A stretch of DNA of 64,000 nucleotides. Origin: Mariniphaga sp963747515. GTDB lineage: Bacteria > Bacteroidota > Bacteroidia > Bacteroidales > Prolixibacteraceae. Where the stretch lies: positions 744,001-808,000 of the forward strand of contig CAVVFN010000003.1 in the NCBI GenBank assembly GCA_963747515.1, read 5' to 3'. This document shows positions 34,616-44,240 of this stretch, piece after piece. The notes beneath the pieces were generated by a model, which was not told the origin of the DNA, did no database searches, and saw nothing but the letters and a program-made list of their open reading frames with translations. Both the position numbers and the translations under genes were made by a program. The first letter of the stretch is position 1. Every line of letters starts with the position of its first letter.

Positions 34616-35989
34616 TTATACTTTATCAGGAACAACATAAGGATGACGATAGTTCCTGGTGAGGTAAGTATTGGCATCATCATCGTTAATGAATTTTTCA
34701 GCATGCGGATTAAAGGTAAGCTTCCGTCCGGTGCGGTAAGAGATATTACCCAGATGTGCAAATGCGGTTGACATATGGCCTTCCAGTATATCCGCATTTA
34801 ATTCCTCCAGGTTTCTTGAACGCACACATCGAATAAAATTTCCATAATGCGATTCATCCACACCACCCGTTAATACAGTTGTTTTGCCATCGGCTACTAC
34901 TTCCTTTAAATCCTTGTTCGACATGCTTGGTCCCGGTTCATCTTTCGTGCCAAAGAAGGTTTGGAATCCACCACCTCCAAGGTGCATCCAACCTTTGGAA
35001 CCATAGAAAAAACATCCGCTTTTACTGTCAAATTCCGGATTGGTATACAGACTCCGGACTTCCTGTTCAATAATTGATCCGTCGTCGTATTCATAAGTAG
35101 CAGTCTGCAGGTTTGGTATTTCCTGAGGGGAATCCCATACGTAATACCCCCCTGCGCTGTGAATTTTTGTTGGATGTATACGTTTTTTCATGCCCCAGCG
35201 GATAAGATCCATGTAATGTGTTCCATTGTTACCAAATTCAGAGGTGCTGGTATCCCAGAACCAATGCCAGTTGTAATGGAACCTGTTTTTATTGAACGGA
35301 CGATAGGGTGCCGGTCCCAGGTATTTATCCCAATGAACTCCTTCGGGGATAGGGCTGTCATCGACATATCCGATATTGCCCCTGTGACCGTAAACAATGG
35401 CCCTTCCCATATAAACATCACCCAGGTTTCCATCATGGATAAATTTTATAGCCTCTTTAACCACGGCATTGCTCCGGTTTTGGGTACCTACCTGAACAAT
35501 ACGATCGTATTTTCTTGCAGCATCAACCATTTTGCGGCCCTCAAAAATATTATGGGATGCCGGTTTTTCAACATAAACATCTTTACCAGCCTGACAGGCC
35601 CAAATTGTAAGTAATGCATGCCAGTGATCGGGTGTAGCAATAGAAATAACATCTATATCTTTATCATCCAGAAGTTCCCGAAAATCTACAACTGCCTTAG
35701 GTTTATTACCTCCCAATTCTTCCACATATTTCATGGCTTCAGGAAATTCCCTCTCATCAACATCGCAAATTGCTGTAACACGTACATTGGGCATTTTGCT
35801 AAAGCTTGCAGCATGTCCTCCGCCGCCGTAATATCCTCCGCGGCTCCTGATTCCGGCCACAGCAACATTGATAATGTCGTTGGGGCTTTTATTTGCAAAT
35901 CCGGGTTTGAGTACAGGCACACTTAACATTAATCCTGCAGCTGATGCTGAAGTGCTTTTAATAAAGTCTCTCCGATTTTGTGATTTCAT
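34616..35989 (-). CDS. Gfo/Idh/MocA oxidoreductase with Tat signal
   Basis: A 457-residue NAD(P)-dependent sugar-type oxidoreductase. A twin-arginine signal (QNRRDFIKS, residues 4-12, then a hydrophobic stretch) predicts Tat export. The Rossmann domain follows (INVAVAGIRSRGGYYGGGG, about 40-60) with the EKPASHN motif (near residue 142) carrying the family Lys. The C-terminal domain contains WHWFWDTSTSEFGNNGTHYMDLIRW. Secreted relatives act on glycans or inositols, and some hydrolyse glycosides by transient oxidation. A second Tat-signal paralogue lies 35 bp upstream on the same strand. Confidence 0.88.
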   Translation of the reverse strand: MKSQNRRDFIKSTSASAAGLMLSVPVLKPGFANKSPNDIINVAVAGIRSRGGYYGGGGHAASFSKMPNVRVTAICDVDEREFPEAMKYVEELGGNKPKAVVDFRELLDDKDIDVISIATPDHWHALLTIWACQAGKDVYVEKPASHNIFEGRKMVDAARKYDRIVQVGTQNRSNAVVKEAIKFIHDGNLGDVYMGRAIVYGHRGNIGYVDDSPIPEGVHWDKYLGPAPYRPFNKNRFHYNWHWFWDTSTSEFGNNGTHYMDLIRWGMKKRIHPTKIHSAGGYYVWDSPQEIPNLQTATYEYDDGSIIEQEVRSLYTNPEFDSKSGCFFYGSKGWMHLGGGGFQTFFGTKDEPGPSMSNKDLKEVVADGKTTVLTGGVDESHYGNFIRCVRSRNLEELNADILEGHMSTAFAHLGNISYRTGRKLTFNPHAEKFINDDDANTYLTRNYRHPYVVPDKV

Positions 35990-36024
35990 AATTTCTTGTA
36001 TATATTAAATCTAAACGTATGAAT

Positions 36025-37065
36025 TTAAATTTTTATTTTTCGACTTTCCTTTAATGCTTTATTCATGACTTCTTCAATAGCAACTGGTTTGCCATCCCGT
36101 TTTTTGCTTTCTTCTCCTGCAGCCATAAAGGCAAACAAATTTAATGTCTCTTCAGGTTTAATTGGGATAACACCTGTATTGTAGAATTTAATTACCTCTT
36201 CCCACATGGGGGCATATCCCCTGCTTTTACTGATGATTTCTATGTCATTTTCACCAAAAACGGTTGCACCGTAATCTCGTTTTCCTGTACGGCCTCCCCT
36301 GAATGAACCTATCCGACCGTCATTCCATGTGCCCACTACAACGTCCATATCGTCCTGGTGAACCCTGACTACACTTTTGCATCCGGTACCCATAAGGGCA
36401 AATAAAAGTTCAATTCCATGAATACAGTAATAGAAGAGATCAGGATGGTTGGGCTCTATATAACCATCCCCGTAGGTGTTAGCTCCAAGCACCTTTCCTA
36501 CTTTGCCTTCATTTACTTCCTTTACCCCCTCCATATACCTCAGGGATGAAGTTGACCATACCGGATTGTTATATTTCTCAGCGGCATTAAATATTGCAAT
36601 TGCGTCAGCCAGCGATGCCGCCAGTGGTTTGTCGATGTAAAACCGTTTACCCGATTTTATTACAGGAAGTGCTTCCTTCAAATGCCGCCGCCCATCAACC
36701 GATTCCAGCATCACAACATCCACTTTTTCCAGGAGTTCATCAATTGAGCCGACCAGCTCTACTCCCATTTCTTTTACACTTTTAGTAAAACCTTCCAACC
36801 GGTCGATACTGGCAGGCATATCCGGACTCCCTTCTGTAGGATATGCTGCTGTAATCCTGTATCCATTCCAGTCATCACCTTCCCTGGGATTGTTAAAAGC
36901 TTTTGTAATGGCCGTAACATGTGATGTATCAAGACCAATCAGTCCGATTCTTTTGCCCTGACTGCTGCCAAAGTTTGCTAAAGGTGAAATACCGCTTAAC
37001 ATACTTAACCCGGCACCAGCAACTAATGAACTCTGCACAAATTCTCTGCGGTTATAACTCTTCAT
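36025..37065 (-). CDS. Gfo/Idh/MocA oxidoreductase with Tat signal, shorter paralogue
   Basis: A 346-residue protein of the same superfamily as its downstream neighbour. The signal has the twin arginine (YNRREFVQS). The nucleotide-binding start is RIGLIGLDTSHVTAI, an unusual version lacking the classical GxGxxG. YIDKPLA near residue 147 supplies the Lys. Length is typical for the catalytic unit without the long C-terminal extension. It is co-transcribed with the 457-residue paralogue. It probably shares a periplasmic sugar-oxidation pathway, substrate unknown. Confidence 0.85.
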   Translation of the reverse strand: MKSYNRREFVQSSLVAGAGLSMLSGISPLANFGSSQGKRIGLIGLDTSHVTAITKAFNNPREGDDWNGYRITAAYPTEGSPDMPASIDRLEGFTKSVKEMGVELVGSIDELLEKVDVVMLESVDGRRHLKEALPVIKSGKRFYIDKPLAASLADAIAIFNAAEKYNNPVWSTSSLRYMEGVKEVNEGKVGKVLGANTYGDGYIEPNHPDLFYYCIHGIELLFALMGTGCKSVVRVHQDDMDVVVGTWNDGRIGSFRGGRTGKRDYGATVFGENDIEIISKSRGYAPMWEEVIKFYNTGVIPIKPEETLNLFAFMAAGEESKKRDGKPVAIEEVMNKALKESRKIKI

Positions 37066-37293
37066 AATAATATTTAGTTTTGATTAAGCAGTCTAAATTA
37101 CAAAAAAAATATTTACTCACGTGGTAAATGAAAGTATAATATTTATTTCTACCTGAATTGCTTTTGTTTCTAACAACCGACTCCTTTCGACAAGATAGCA
37201 TCAAATTCCATCATGCCTGTTTCATCAATCCCTGTACTTCCCTTTTTCCTAATTTATTGAAGGACGTTTTTTATTTTTCTCACAAAATGAATA

Positions 37294-38763
37294 TTATCTT
37301 GCTTTTGCTTCTTTTGGCCTGATTACTAATTTATCATAAATAATTAAAGCTAAAATAGTAATAACTCCAATGCCTGTAATTACATACCAAATCTTATTTG
37401 GATTATAGCTGTCCCAAATAAATTGTGTCATCTGAGTTTCTGTCATTCCTAGTTTTTCAGAAGCAGTAGCGAAGTAATCGTTTTTTGTAAACGATTGAGT
37501 AATTTCAGGCATATTAATCCCCCTGCCTGACATTTCTATCTGTAGCAGACTTAACTTATCAGACCAGGCCTCGTAAAGATTACCTGAAACAAATGTTGTT
37601 AAGAAATTCGCTATGAAAATCGGCAAGAAATACGTTCCCATATACAAGGCTTCTTTTCCTTTTGGAGATATTAATGCTATAAAGGAAGAGAAAGTTGGAT
37701 TTGTCATCATTTCACCTATTGCAAAAATAATTATCCCAAGGATTGTATAAAAACCATTTCCAGTATAGAACGTAATTCCAATACCTATTGCCGCAACAAT
37801 AAATCCCGATATCATTGCGCTTACATGACGCATTCTTAATACAAAATACGATACGATTAACTGGAATAATATGATAGAACCTGCATCAAGATTAATTAAC
37901 ATCTCCGGATTAACAGAGTCGCCTCCACCACTCATGGCACTTGCAATCCATGGAGAAACCTGAGCAATGGAGTCATGCAATGCTTTGGTATTAACCCAGT
38001 CTTCAATAAAGGTTGGAAGGGTGTAGAAAAGTTGATTAAACATCGTCCAGAAACCAATCATTATAATTAGCAATACCGATAGACGACTATCTTTAACTGC
38101 TTCCCAAATATTAATTACAGAGCTTTTTATGGCTTCTGAGGTTGTTTCTGTAATTTTCTCTCTTTCCTTTTCTTTATAAAAAAGTAAAAGTATTACCAGG
38201 TTTATCGCAATCACAACAGCTGCCTGAACAAATATTATTTTCCAACCAAACTGAGTACGCAACGTTGATGAAAAAGCGGGTCCAATAAAACCCCCAATAT
38301 TTACCATCATGTAAAAAATTCCGAAACCTAAAGTGGAATTAGACTCATTGGTGTTTTTGGTAACAATGGCAGAAGCAACCGGTTTAAACATAGCTGCACC
38401 TAAAGCTACCCACAAAAACACAATAAAAACCATGGGATAAGATTGCACATTTCCCATTAGGTAATATCCTGAAATTAACAGCATATATGCTATTATTAAA
38501 GACAACTTATAGCCAATTTTATCTGCTATAACTCCAGTAAACAATGGTAATAAATAGAGAATTGCAGTTACAATTCCCATGATTTGACCTTTTTCCGTAT
38601 GTGAAAATCCAAGTCCACCTTCGTCAGTAGATCCGGTTAAATAAAGGGCTAAAACTGCAAATAGTCCATACCAGGCCCAACGCTCAAAAAGTTCCATAAT
38701 ACTGGCAACCCAAAATCCTTTATTATAAGATTTCATGATGCCAAAAAAAGATTTCTTACTCAT
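37294..38763 (-). CDS. POT/MFS-family transporter
   Basis: A 489-residue polytopic transporter, about 12-14 helices. The N-terminal helix carries ELFERWAWYGLFAVLALYLT, matching the POT (PTR2) ExxERxxYYG signature with Trp for Tyr. Next come the MFS loop motif around GVIADKIGYKLSL and a second half containing IGEMMTNPTFSSF. POT proteins import di-/tripeptides with protons; some MFS relatives carry sugars or nucleosides. It is monocistronic, 230 bp upstream-separated from the oxidoreductase pair. The substrate is undetermined. Confidence 0.75.
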   Translation of the reverse strand: MSKKSFFGIMKSYNKGFWVASIMELFERWAWYGLFAVLALYLTGSTDEGGLGFSHTEKGQIMGIVTAILYLLPLFTGVIADKIGYKLSLIIAYMLLISGYYLMGNVQSYPMVFIVFLWVALGAAMFKPVASAIVTKNTNESNSTLGFGIFYMMVNIGGFIGPAFSSTLRTQFGWKIIFVQAAVVIAINLVILLLFYKEKEREKITETTSEAIKSSVINIWEAVKDSRLSVLLIIMIGFWTMFNQLFYTLPTFIEDWVNTKALHDSIAQVSPWIASAMSGGGDSVNPEMLINLDAGSIILFQLIVSYFVLRMRHVSAMISGFIVAAIGIGITFYTGNGFYTILGIIIFAIGEMMTNPTFSSFIALISPKGKEALYMGTYFLPIFIANFLTTFVSGNLYEAWSDKLSLLQIEMSGRGINMPEITQSFTKNDYFATASEKLGMTETQMTQFIWDSYNPNKIWYVITGIGVITILALIIYDKLVIRPKEAKAR

Positions 38764-39505
38764 TTTTTATTATTTTTCCTTATATATTAATTCTTTACTA
38801 CAAAGCTTTTTTTAAGCAATTCTTTAAATCCCGGCATTCTTGCTTTTTATCGCCTTTATTTTTTTTCCGTCGCTGTTTTTTATTCTTACCATTCATGTCT
38901 CAAAGTTACCGATAAATGTGTGCGTTCGCATTTTTTGCATTCTTTCTATTAGCATTAAACACAAACGGTAAATTCGTTGAGCAGATAAAGGACGTTTCAC
39001 CCTTAAGCCTCTCACAGAACTGTGCTTGATAGTCCTCCCATTACACGGCTTTTGTTGTACAAATCTAAATGCTTTATCAACATAATCAAATCTGCCAACG
39101 AAAAAATAAACATGAAAAGGGTTCACAGACTTTTACAAACCAATGAAAAACTCTTTTTATACTGGTTTTACAGCCGGATTAATCGCTTATTCATGCATTA
39201 AAAGATGGAATTCATGGCACTTTTCCTAAATTTACTGCAGCAGTCAATCCATCCACATGTACAGGGATTTAAATTATTGGGCAGTGGCTATGATATATGG
39301 ATCAGACCTGCAATGTTCAATTCTTCCTTCTATCGGCAATTTTACAGAATCCTTTTGCAATACATGCATCATGAACCTATTGTTTGTAGTTTTTGTGTGC
39401 TTTTATAAATTTATTTACAGGTTCAACAAAATAACTTTTAACCAACATTGAACCAATTTCACTCCTCGATGTTAAGTTGTTTATAAAAAAAATCAATCTT
39501 CACCG
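38764..39505. other. 742-bp intergenic region with intron-like fossil
   Basis: There is no supported protein gene. A group II intron domain V/VI-like stretch lies at 38978-39051. Open frames at 38893-39126 (minus), 39205-39408 and 39257-39451 (plus) are short, show no domain pattern and are regarded as chance. Confidence 0.45.
38978..39051 (-). ncRNA. degenerate group II intron domains V-VI
   Basis: On the minus strand, 39051-39017 starts AGCCGTG with the AGC catalytic triad position and ends CACAGTTCT, a lower stem like that of domain V. This is followed by TGTGAGAGGCTTAAGGGTGA (39016-38997) and AACGTCC, closely matching the junction and domain VI seen in bacterial introns. The upper stem and loop (GG-GAGGA-CTAT) are imperfect, and no reverse transcriptase is present. 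I read this as a fossil intron 3' end. Confidence 0.45.
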
Positions 39506-39715
39506 ATGAAATATGCTGCATTTTACGGGAATATTTACAAGTGTCCGTTTGACCGGAGGTTAACAACATGCCCATTTTATCCCATGAAACAACTTCCTTT
39601 TAAAGATAAATTTAAGTGGTTTGAAGATCTAAGAGTAGAAGAAAAAGATGTCATTGTGGAACAACATAATCATTGTGCGACGGAACGGGCAAAAAAATCT
39701 TATTGTATAGCCTGA
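39506..39715 (+). CDS. small cysteine-containing hypothetical protein
   Basis: A 69-residue protein with regularly placed Cys/His: CPFDRR (residue 13), CPFYPMKQLPF (22), a predicted helix KDKFKWFEDLRVEEKD, then EQHNHCATERAKKSYC. This spacing looks like a small metal-binding or zinc-ribbon-like protein rather than chance, but I cannot name the family. It is convergent with the MBL hydrolase, with a 1-bp gap between stops. The start may be later than ATG 39506. Confidence 0.45.
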   Translation: MKYAAFYGNIYKCPFDRRLTTCPFYPMKQLPFKDKFKWFEDLRVEEKDVIVEQHNHCATERAKKSYCIA

Positions 39716-39716
39716 A

Positions 39717-40517
39717 TTAAATTTTAACTGTATTCCCGGTGTAATTGTAAAACACCCGGTCACCGACTTCTTTAGCCATTTCCGGAAAATGCTCTACGCC
39801 TGTGCAGTGGCAGATGCCAATATTTTCTGGTTTCAGTTCCCTTAGGTAGCTCAGCACCGAACGGTACTGCTCCTGCGGGGCATTCTTCAGGTGAAAGCCT
39901 CCGGTAATCAGGTTTACCGGAAGTTGAAATAACCTGCGTGCTTCTTCTACAATGTTGCTGATGCCCCGGTGCGAACAACTGCTGAATACCGACAGTTTAC
40001 CATCGTTCACAACAACCATAAACAACTCATCATCGAATTCATCGTTTACCATCCCTTCCCCCTTTTCGGTGTAAAAGTAATCGAAGCTGGTATCTTCAGC
40101 ATGAATAAGGGGGATATGAGGGACAATAAACACACCTTCATCAATTTTAGTAACTTCCTCCACATGGTGGAAGCGGTTTTTAAATTCTTCAGGCACGGCA
40201 GGTGTTCCTATAAAATTGCGGCTGCTGTTATACTTTTTATTGAATACCTCCTTTTTCAGGTAAACCGGAGCAAATTTATTTTCCTGAAGAAAGGCAACCA
40301 GTCCTCCCGTATGGTCGTAATGGCCGTGACTGATAACCAAAGCATCCACTTTGCTGATGTCGATACCAAGAGCGTTGGCATTCGCTAAAAAAGCAGCACT
40401 CTGTCCTGTATCGAAAAGTATCCTCCGGCGACCGGTATCGAGGTACAACGATAATCCATGCTCTGAAACCAGACCCGGCTGGTAGACCAGGTTCTCAATA
40501 AGGGTTGTTAATTTCAC
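39717..40517 (-). CDS. metallo-beta-lactamase-fold hydrolase
   Basis: A 266-residue MBL-fold protein. The metal motif SHGHYDHTGG is near residue 75-84, FSSCSHRGISN and GGFHLKNA supply further ligands, and CHCTG ends the core. The pattern is that of the subgroup annotated as methanopterin-synthesis-like hydrolases (HGLSLYLDTG start). The start is taken as GTG 40517 (VKLTTLIENLV); an open extension to 40550 begins with ATT and is not credible. It is isolated and monocistronic. The substrate is unknown. Confidence 0.85.
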   Translation of the reverse strand: MKLTTLIENLVYQPGLVSEHGLSLYLDTGRRRILFDTGQSAAFLANANALGIDISKVDALVISHGHYDHTGGLVAFLQENKFAPVYLKKEVFNKKYNSSRNFIGTPAVPEEFKNRFHHVEEVTKIDEGVFIVPHIPLIHAEDTSFDYFYTEKGEGMVNDEFDDELFMVVVNDGKLSVFSSCSHRGISNIVEEARRLFQLPVNLITGGFHLKNAPQEQYRSVLSYLRELKPENIGICHCTGVEHFPEMAKEVGDRVFYNYTGNTVKI

Positions 40518-40662
40518 AGGTAAAAAAATTAATGCTTTTAAAGGTAACAATTATCAAATGTTAAAGGACACCATTTTCAGCAAAATTCTTCTGAAAAATG
40601 AACTCCTTATCCGCATCTTAACAGGTCATTTGGGGAAATCCTTTTATTTGTTCCGCCAGAAA

Positions 40663-41913
40663 TTAATATTTCATTTTCTCCTTATACTGAAAAATGGAAT
40701 ATGGCTGCGACTCTCCTGTTATTTTTAAAACTACCACTCCGTGAGGAGGTACTTTTTTTGATAGTTTACTTTCAAATGAGGTGGTCATTATTTCTTTGGT
40801 CCATAAATCTTTGACTGAATATCCTTTTGATGGATCAATCCCAACAGAATCCAGTTCAAAAGTTATTGTTTGATGTTCATTTGTTCGGTTCAACAGAGCT
40901 ACAGCAATCTGACCACTTATTGCAGAGACCAAAGGTTTCCCCCAAATTTCCAAATCTCCGTAATCGATCAACCGCCTTGCCTGGTATACAAACCTGCTTT
41001 GATTCAAATTGATAATCTCCCTGTTGGTAACGATCTCTTTTGTCTGTTCCGACATAGTGGATAAATCGTTGCCCAACAGCAGTGGAGAATTCATCATGCA
41101 CCACATTGTAAAATGTGTTTTATCTTCTTCATATGTCATTCCCCGGCCTACCTGCAGCATGTCCATATCGTTGTAATGACCCTGGGAACAATATATCCAT
41201 AGATCTGCATTCAGATCAATTATTTTAAGTATCGATTCAAATGTATTCGCAATATCACCGGAAATTCTCCATGAATCTGCAACTCCGGTTACCCATTTTC
41301 CCGGAAATTCCCAACGGCAGACATTATAAATAACTGATGGTTTAATTGCCCTGGCTATTTCCCCTATCTCAGAATAACGGATCTGTTCATCGAGACCTAA
41401 CCATTGCCCGCCACACCAGTCAACTTTTATAAAATCAAAATCCCATTCTTTCAGAAATAGGTTTAAATCCTGCTCATCGTGCCCATATAATCCCATTCCT
41501 ACACCTATTGTATCCTTATCCCACCATGAAGCACAGGTATTAATTCCGGCATCGGAATAGATACCCGCTTTCAAACCTTTAGAATGAATGTAATCCGAAA
41601 TGCTTTTCATCCCTGAGGGAAATCTTTCTTTATGTGCTAAAATCTGACCTTTTGAATCTCTCCCCCCAAAATAACCGTCATCAATATTTATAAACCGGTA
41701 GCCCACATCCGTCAGATTACGTTCAACCATAGCATCGGCCTGAGCTTTTATTATATCTTCATTAATATTAACCCGGAAATTATTCCAGCTCGCCCAACCC
41801 ATTAAAGGGGTTTTGAATGAAGATTCTTCCTGTTTAGCAGGCATTTCTTTCGACTTTACAGTACAGGCTGCTATTGAAAACAAAATCAGCGCAAAACTCA
41901 GTATTTTAATCAT
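40663..41913 (-). CDS. GH27 alpha-galactosidase lipoprotein
   Basis: A 416-residue glycoside hydrolase of family 27 (melibiase). The lipobox SIAAC gives Cys17, so it is anchored to a membrane, likely the outer one. The (beta/alpha)8 domain shows GWASWNNF (39-46), NIDDGYF, and the nucleophile Asp165 in FIKVDWCGG. The acid/base Asp220 lies in SWRISGD. A C-terminal beta-sandwich completes the protein. It removes terminal alpha-galactosyl residues from oligo- or polysaccharides. The neighbouring secreted toroid protein, Tat oxidoreductases and transporter suggest a plant or algal glycan route. Confidence 0.9.
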   Translation of the reverse strand: MIKILSFALILFSIAACTVKSKEMPAKQEESSFKTPLMGWASWNNFRVNINEDIIKAQADAMVERNLTDVGYRFINIDDGYFGGRDSKGQILAHKERFPSGMKSISDYIHSKGLKAGIYSDAGINTCASWWDKDTIGVGMGLYGHDEQDLNLFLKEWDFDFIKVDWCGGQWLGLDEQIRYSEIGEIARAIKPSVIYNVCRWEFPGKWVTGVADSWRISGDIANTFESILKIIDLNADLWIYCSQGHYNDMDMLQVGRGMTYEEDKTHFTMWCMMNSPLLLGNDLSTMSEQTKEIVTNREIINLNQSRFVYQARRLIDYGDLEIWGKPLVSAISGQIAVALLNRTNEHQTITFELDSVGIDPSKGYSVKDLWTKEIMTTSFESKLSKKVPPHGVVVLKITGESQPYSIFQYKEKMKY

Positions 41914-42068
41914 GACGAATTGGTTTTTATATTCTTTTATTTATAGTTACGGTGCTTAAAACTTGTCCCTTAAAATCTGAAGTTTGAAAATGTGAAAATA
42001 CTAAAACATTTCTAGATGCTCAATCCCATAAACATTTAAAATAATCGGTTTCCGGTATCAAGAGCAGG

Positions 42069-42111
42069 AAAAAAAACGACTTTAGCCTCATTTAAACTCT
42101 TAAGGCTAAAG
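42069..42111 (-). terminator. intrinsic terminator of the M13 peptidase gene
   Basis: On the minus strand, CTTTAGCC, a 16-nt loop, GGCTAAAG, then GTCG and eight T. It lies about 105 bp after the stop at 42216. Confidence 0.6.
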
Positions 42112-42215
42112 CCGGTTATAAAAAATTTTGTAATCTGTTAAACTACTCCTGCAACACGTATCGCTATAACATTTTCAAAGTTTCACAAATTATCCATTTA
42201 TGGGATTTCCATTTC

Positions 42216-44240
42216 CTACCAGATATCCGCCCTTTTTTCTTTTGGCAGGTACATATAATCTCCCTCGCTCACTTCGAAGGCGGCATGGAACTGGGGAATA
42301 TTTCTCAGCGGCCCCAGCACACGGTAACGCCCCAATGAATGGACATCTTCCTTTGTAAGGCGCAGGATTTCCTTGTCACGCACGTTTCCTGCCCACACAT
42401 GTGCATAGGAAAGGAAGAACCGCTGGTCGGGGGTAAACCCGTCGATGGAATCTTTCTGGTTGCTGGCATTTTGAAATGCCTGGTAGGCTATGTTCAGGCC
42501 ACCCAAATCGGCAATGTTTTCACCCAGAGTAAGCTGGCCATCGGCTCGAACTGTATCGAGAACCAAAAATTCGTTGTACTGGTCAACCAGCACTTGTGCC
42601 CTTTCGTCGAAACGGCGGGCATCTTCTTCTGTCCACCAGTCGTTCAGGTTGCCTTCCTTATCGTACTTACGCCCCTGGTCGTCGAATCCATGCGTGATTT
42701 CATGCCCGATAACCACCCCGATAGCACCGTAGTTCACGGCATCGTCGGCATTGAGGTAGAAGAACGGAGGCTGCAAAATTGCTGCAGGGAATGCAATTTC
42801 ATTCATTTCCGGGCTGTAATAGGCATTTACCATCTGTGGTGGCATATACCATTCCGATTTATCGACCGGCTTATTTATTTTACTACGAAAATACGCAGCA
42901 TTGAATAAATCTGAGCGCAGTGCGTTTTCGAAATAGCTGTCGCGTTTCACTTCCAGTCCGGAATAATCGCGCCATTTATCGGGATAACCAATCTTCACAT
43001 TAATCGAAGCCAGCTTCTCGTGTGCCTTCTGTTTAGTTGAGTCACCCATCCATTCCAGTTTATCGATGCGCTGCCCCAGGGCAATCCTGAGGTTTTCAAC
43101 CAGGTCGATCATCCTTTCCTTTGCTTCAGGCGGAAAGTATTCGGCAACATAAAGCTGGCCAATGGCTTCACTTAAAGCGCTGCTGGTATTCCCCTGAACT
43201 CTTTTCCATCTGGCCCGGTTTTCTTCCTGTCCGCTCATTATTTTCCCGTAGAAATAAAAGTTCTGATCAACAAAACCGGACGAAAGATAAGGTGCTGCCC
43301 TGTTAATCATGTTCCAGCTCAGATAAGCTTTCCAGTCATCAACCGGAATTTCATTCATCATGGCACTCACTTCCTTAAAAAAATCAGGCATTCCCACGTT
43401 AATTTCCTCCTGGTCAGGAAAACCCAGTGTAGCAAAAAAGCCATTCCAGTTGAACCCGGGCGAAAGCTCCGCCAGGGCTTCAAGGTTCATTTTATTATAA
43501 GTGGCATGAGGATCCCGGCGCTCAAGCCGGGTCATTGAAGCCTCAGCCAATCGGGTTTCAATATCCATTATTGTAAGAGCCTTTTCTTTTGCAAGGTTTT
43601 CGCTGTCGCCAACCAACATAAACATTTTGGTCATATGATCCACATATTCTTTCCGGATCTCCTTGGAGCGTTCATCCTGGCTCACATAATAATCGCGGTC
43701 GCTCAGCCCCAGCCCACCCTGATATAACTGTGCAATCACCCAGTCGCTGTTCTGCTTGTCGGCCGCACCAAAAAACGAGAACAACGTACCGTTACCCGTA
43801 AGATGGTATTTTATTATCAGGTCCTGGATATCTTTCATGTTTTCAGCAGAGGCTATCTCTTCAAGGTAAGGCACCAGAGGTGCCGCTCCCAACTCCTCAA
43901 TTTTCACGGTGTCCATCCCCTCGTTATAGTAATCGGCTATTTTTTGACCAATAGTGCCGGGTTGGTGTTCAGCTGTTGTAATTTCATTAAACAGCGTTTG
44001 CAACTGTTTCTCTGCTTCATCACGCAGCTTATCGAAGGTTCCGTAACGACTTTTATCTCCAGGAAGCGGATTATGGAGTTTCCATCCTCCGTTTGCATAT
44101 TGGTCGAAATCGTATGCCGGATCAACAGTTGTATCAAGATCATCAGGATTAATTCCTGCAGATTTCTCGGGATTATTGCAGGCATGAAACAAACCTGTCA
44201 CTAATAATAACATCATAATTAAATTAAGTTTTTTTCTCAT
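42216..44240 (-). CDS. pepO: M13 family metallopeptidase (neprilysin/PepO-like) lipoprotein
   Basis: A 674-residue zinc endopeptidase. The lipobox GLFHAC puts a lipidated Cys near residue 21. The M13 N-terminal domain is followed by the catalytic domain: VVIGHEITHGFDDQGRKYD with the HExxH zinc ligands (about 512), then ENIADLGGLNIA (about 570), which supplies the third ligand Glu. It ends with a CxxW-like C-terminus ADIW, as expected. It degrades peptides in the periplasm or at the cell surface. It is monocistronic. Confidence 0.92.
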   Translation of the reverse strand: MRKKLNLIMMLLLVTGLFHACNNPEKSAGINPDDLDTTVDPAYDFDQYANGGWKLHNPLPGDKSRYGTFDKLRDEAEKQLQTLFNEITTAEHQPGTIGQKIADYYNEGMDTVKIEELGAAPLVPYLEEIASAENMKDIQDLIIKYHLTGNGTLFSFFGAADKQNSDWVIAQLYQGGLGLSDRDYYVSQDERSKEIRKEYVDHMTKMFMLVGDSENLAKEKALTIMDIETRLAEASMTRLERRDPHATYNKMNLEALAELSPGFNWNGFFATLGFPDQEEINVGMPDFFKEVSAMMNEIPVDDWKAYLSWNMINRAAPYLSSGFVDQNFYFYGKIMSGQEENRARWKRVQGNTSSALSEAIGQLYVAEYFPPEAKERMIDLVENLRIALGQRIDKLEWMGDSTKQKAHEKLASINVKIGYPDKWRDYSGLEVKRDSYFENALRSDLFNAAYFRSKINKPVDKSEWYMPPQMVNAYYSPEMNEIAFPAAILQPPFFYLNADDAVNYGAIGVVIGHEITHGFDDQGRKYDKEGNLNDWWTEEDARRFDERAQVLVDQYNEFLVLDTVRADGQLTLGENIADLGGLNIAYQAFQNASNQKDSIDGFTPDQRFFLSYAHVWAGNVRDKEILRLTKEDVHSLGRYRVLGPLRNIPQFHAAFEVSEGDYMYLPKEKRADIW

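Noticed and set aside
38893..39126. 77-codon minus-strand open frame across the intron-like fossil
   Set aside because: It runs through the structured domain V/VI sequence, which explains its conservation better than coding does.
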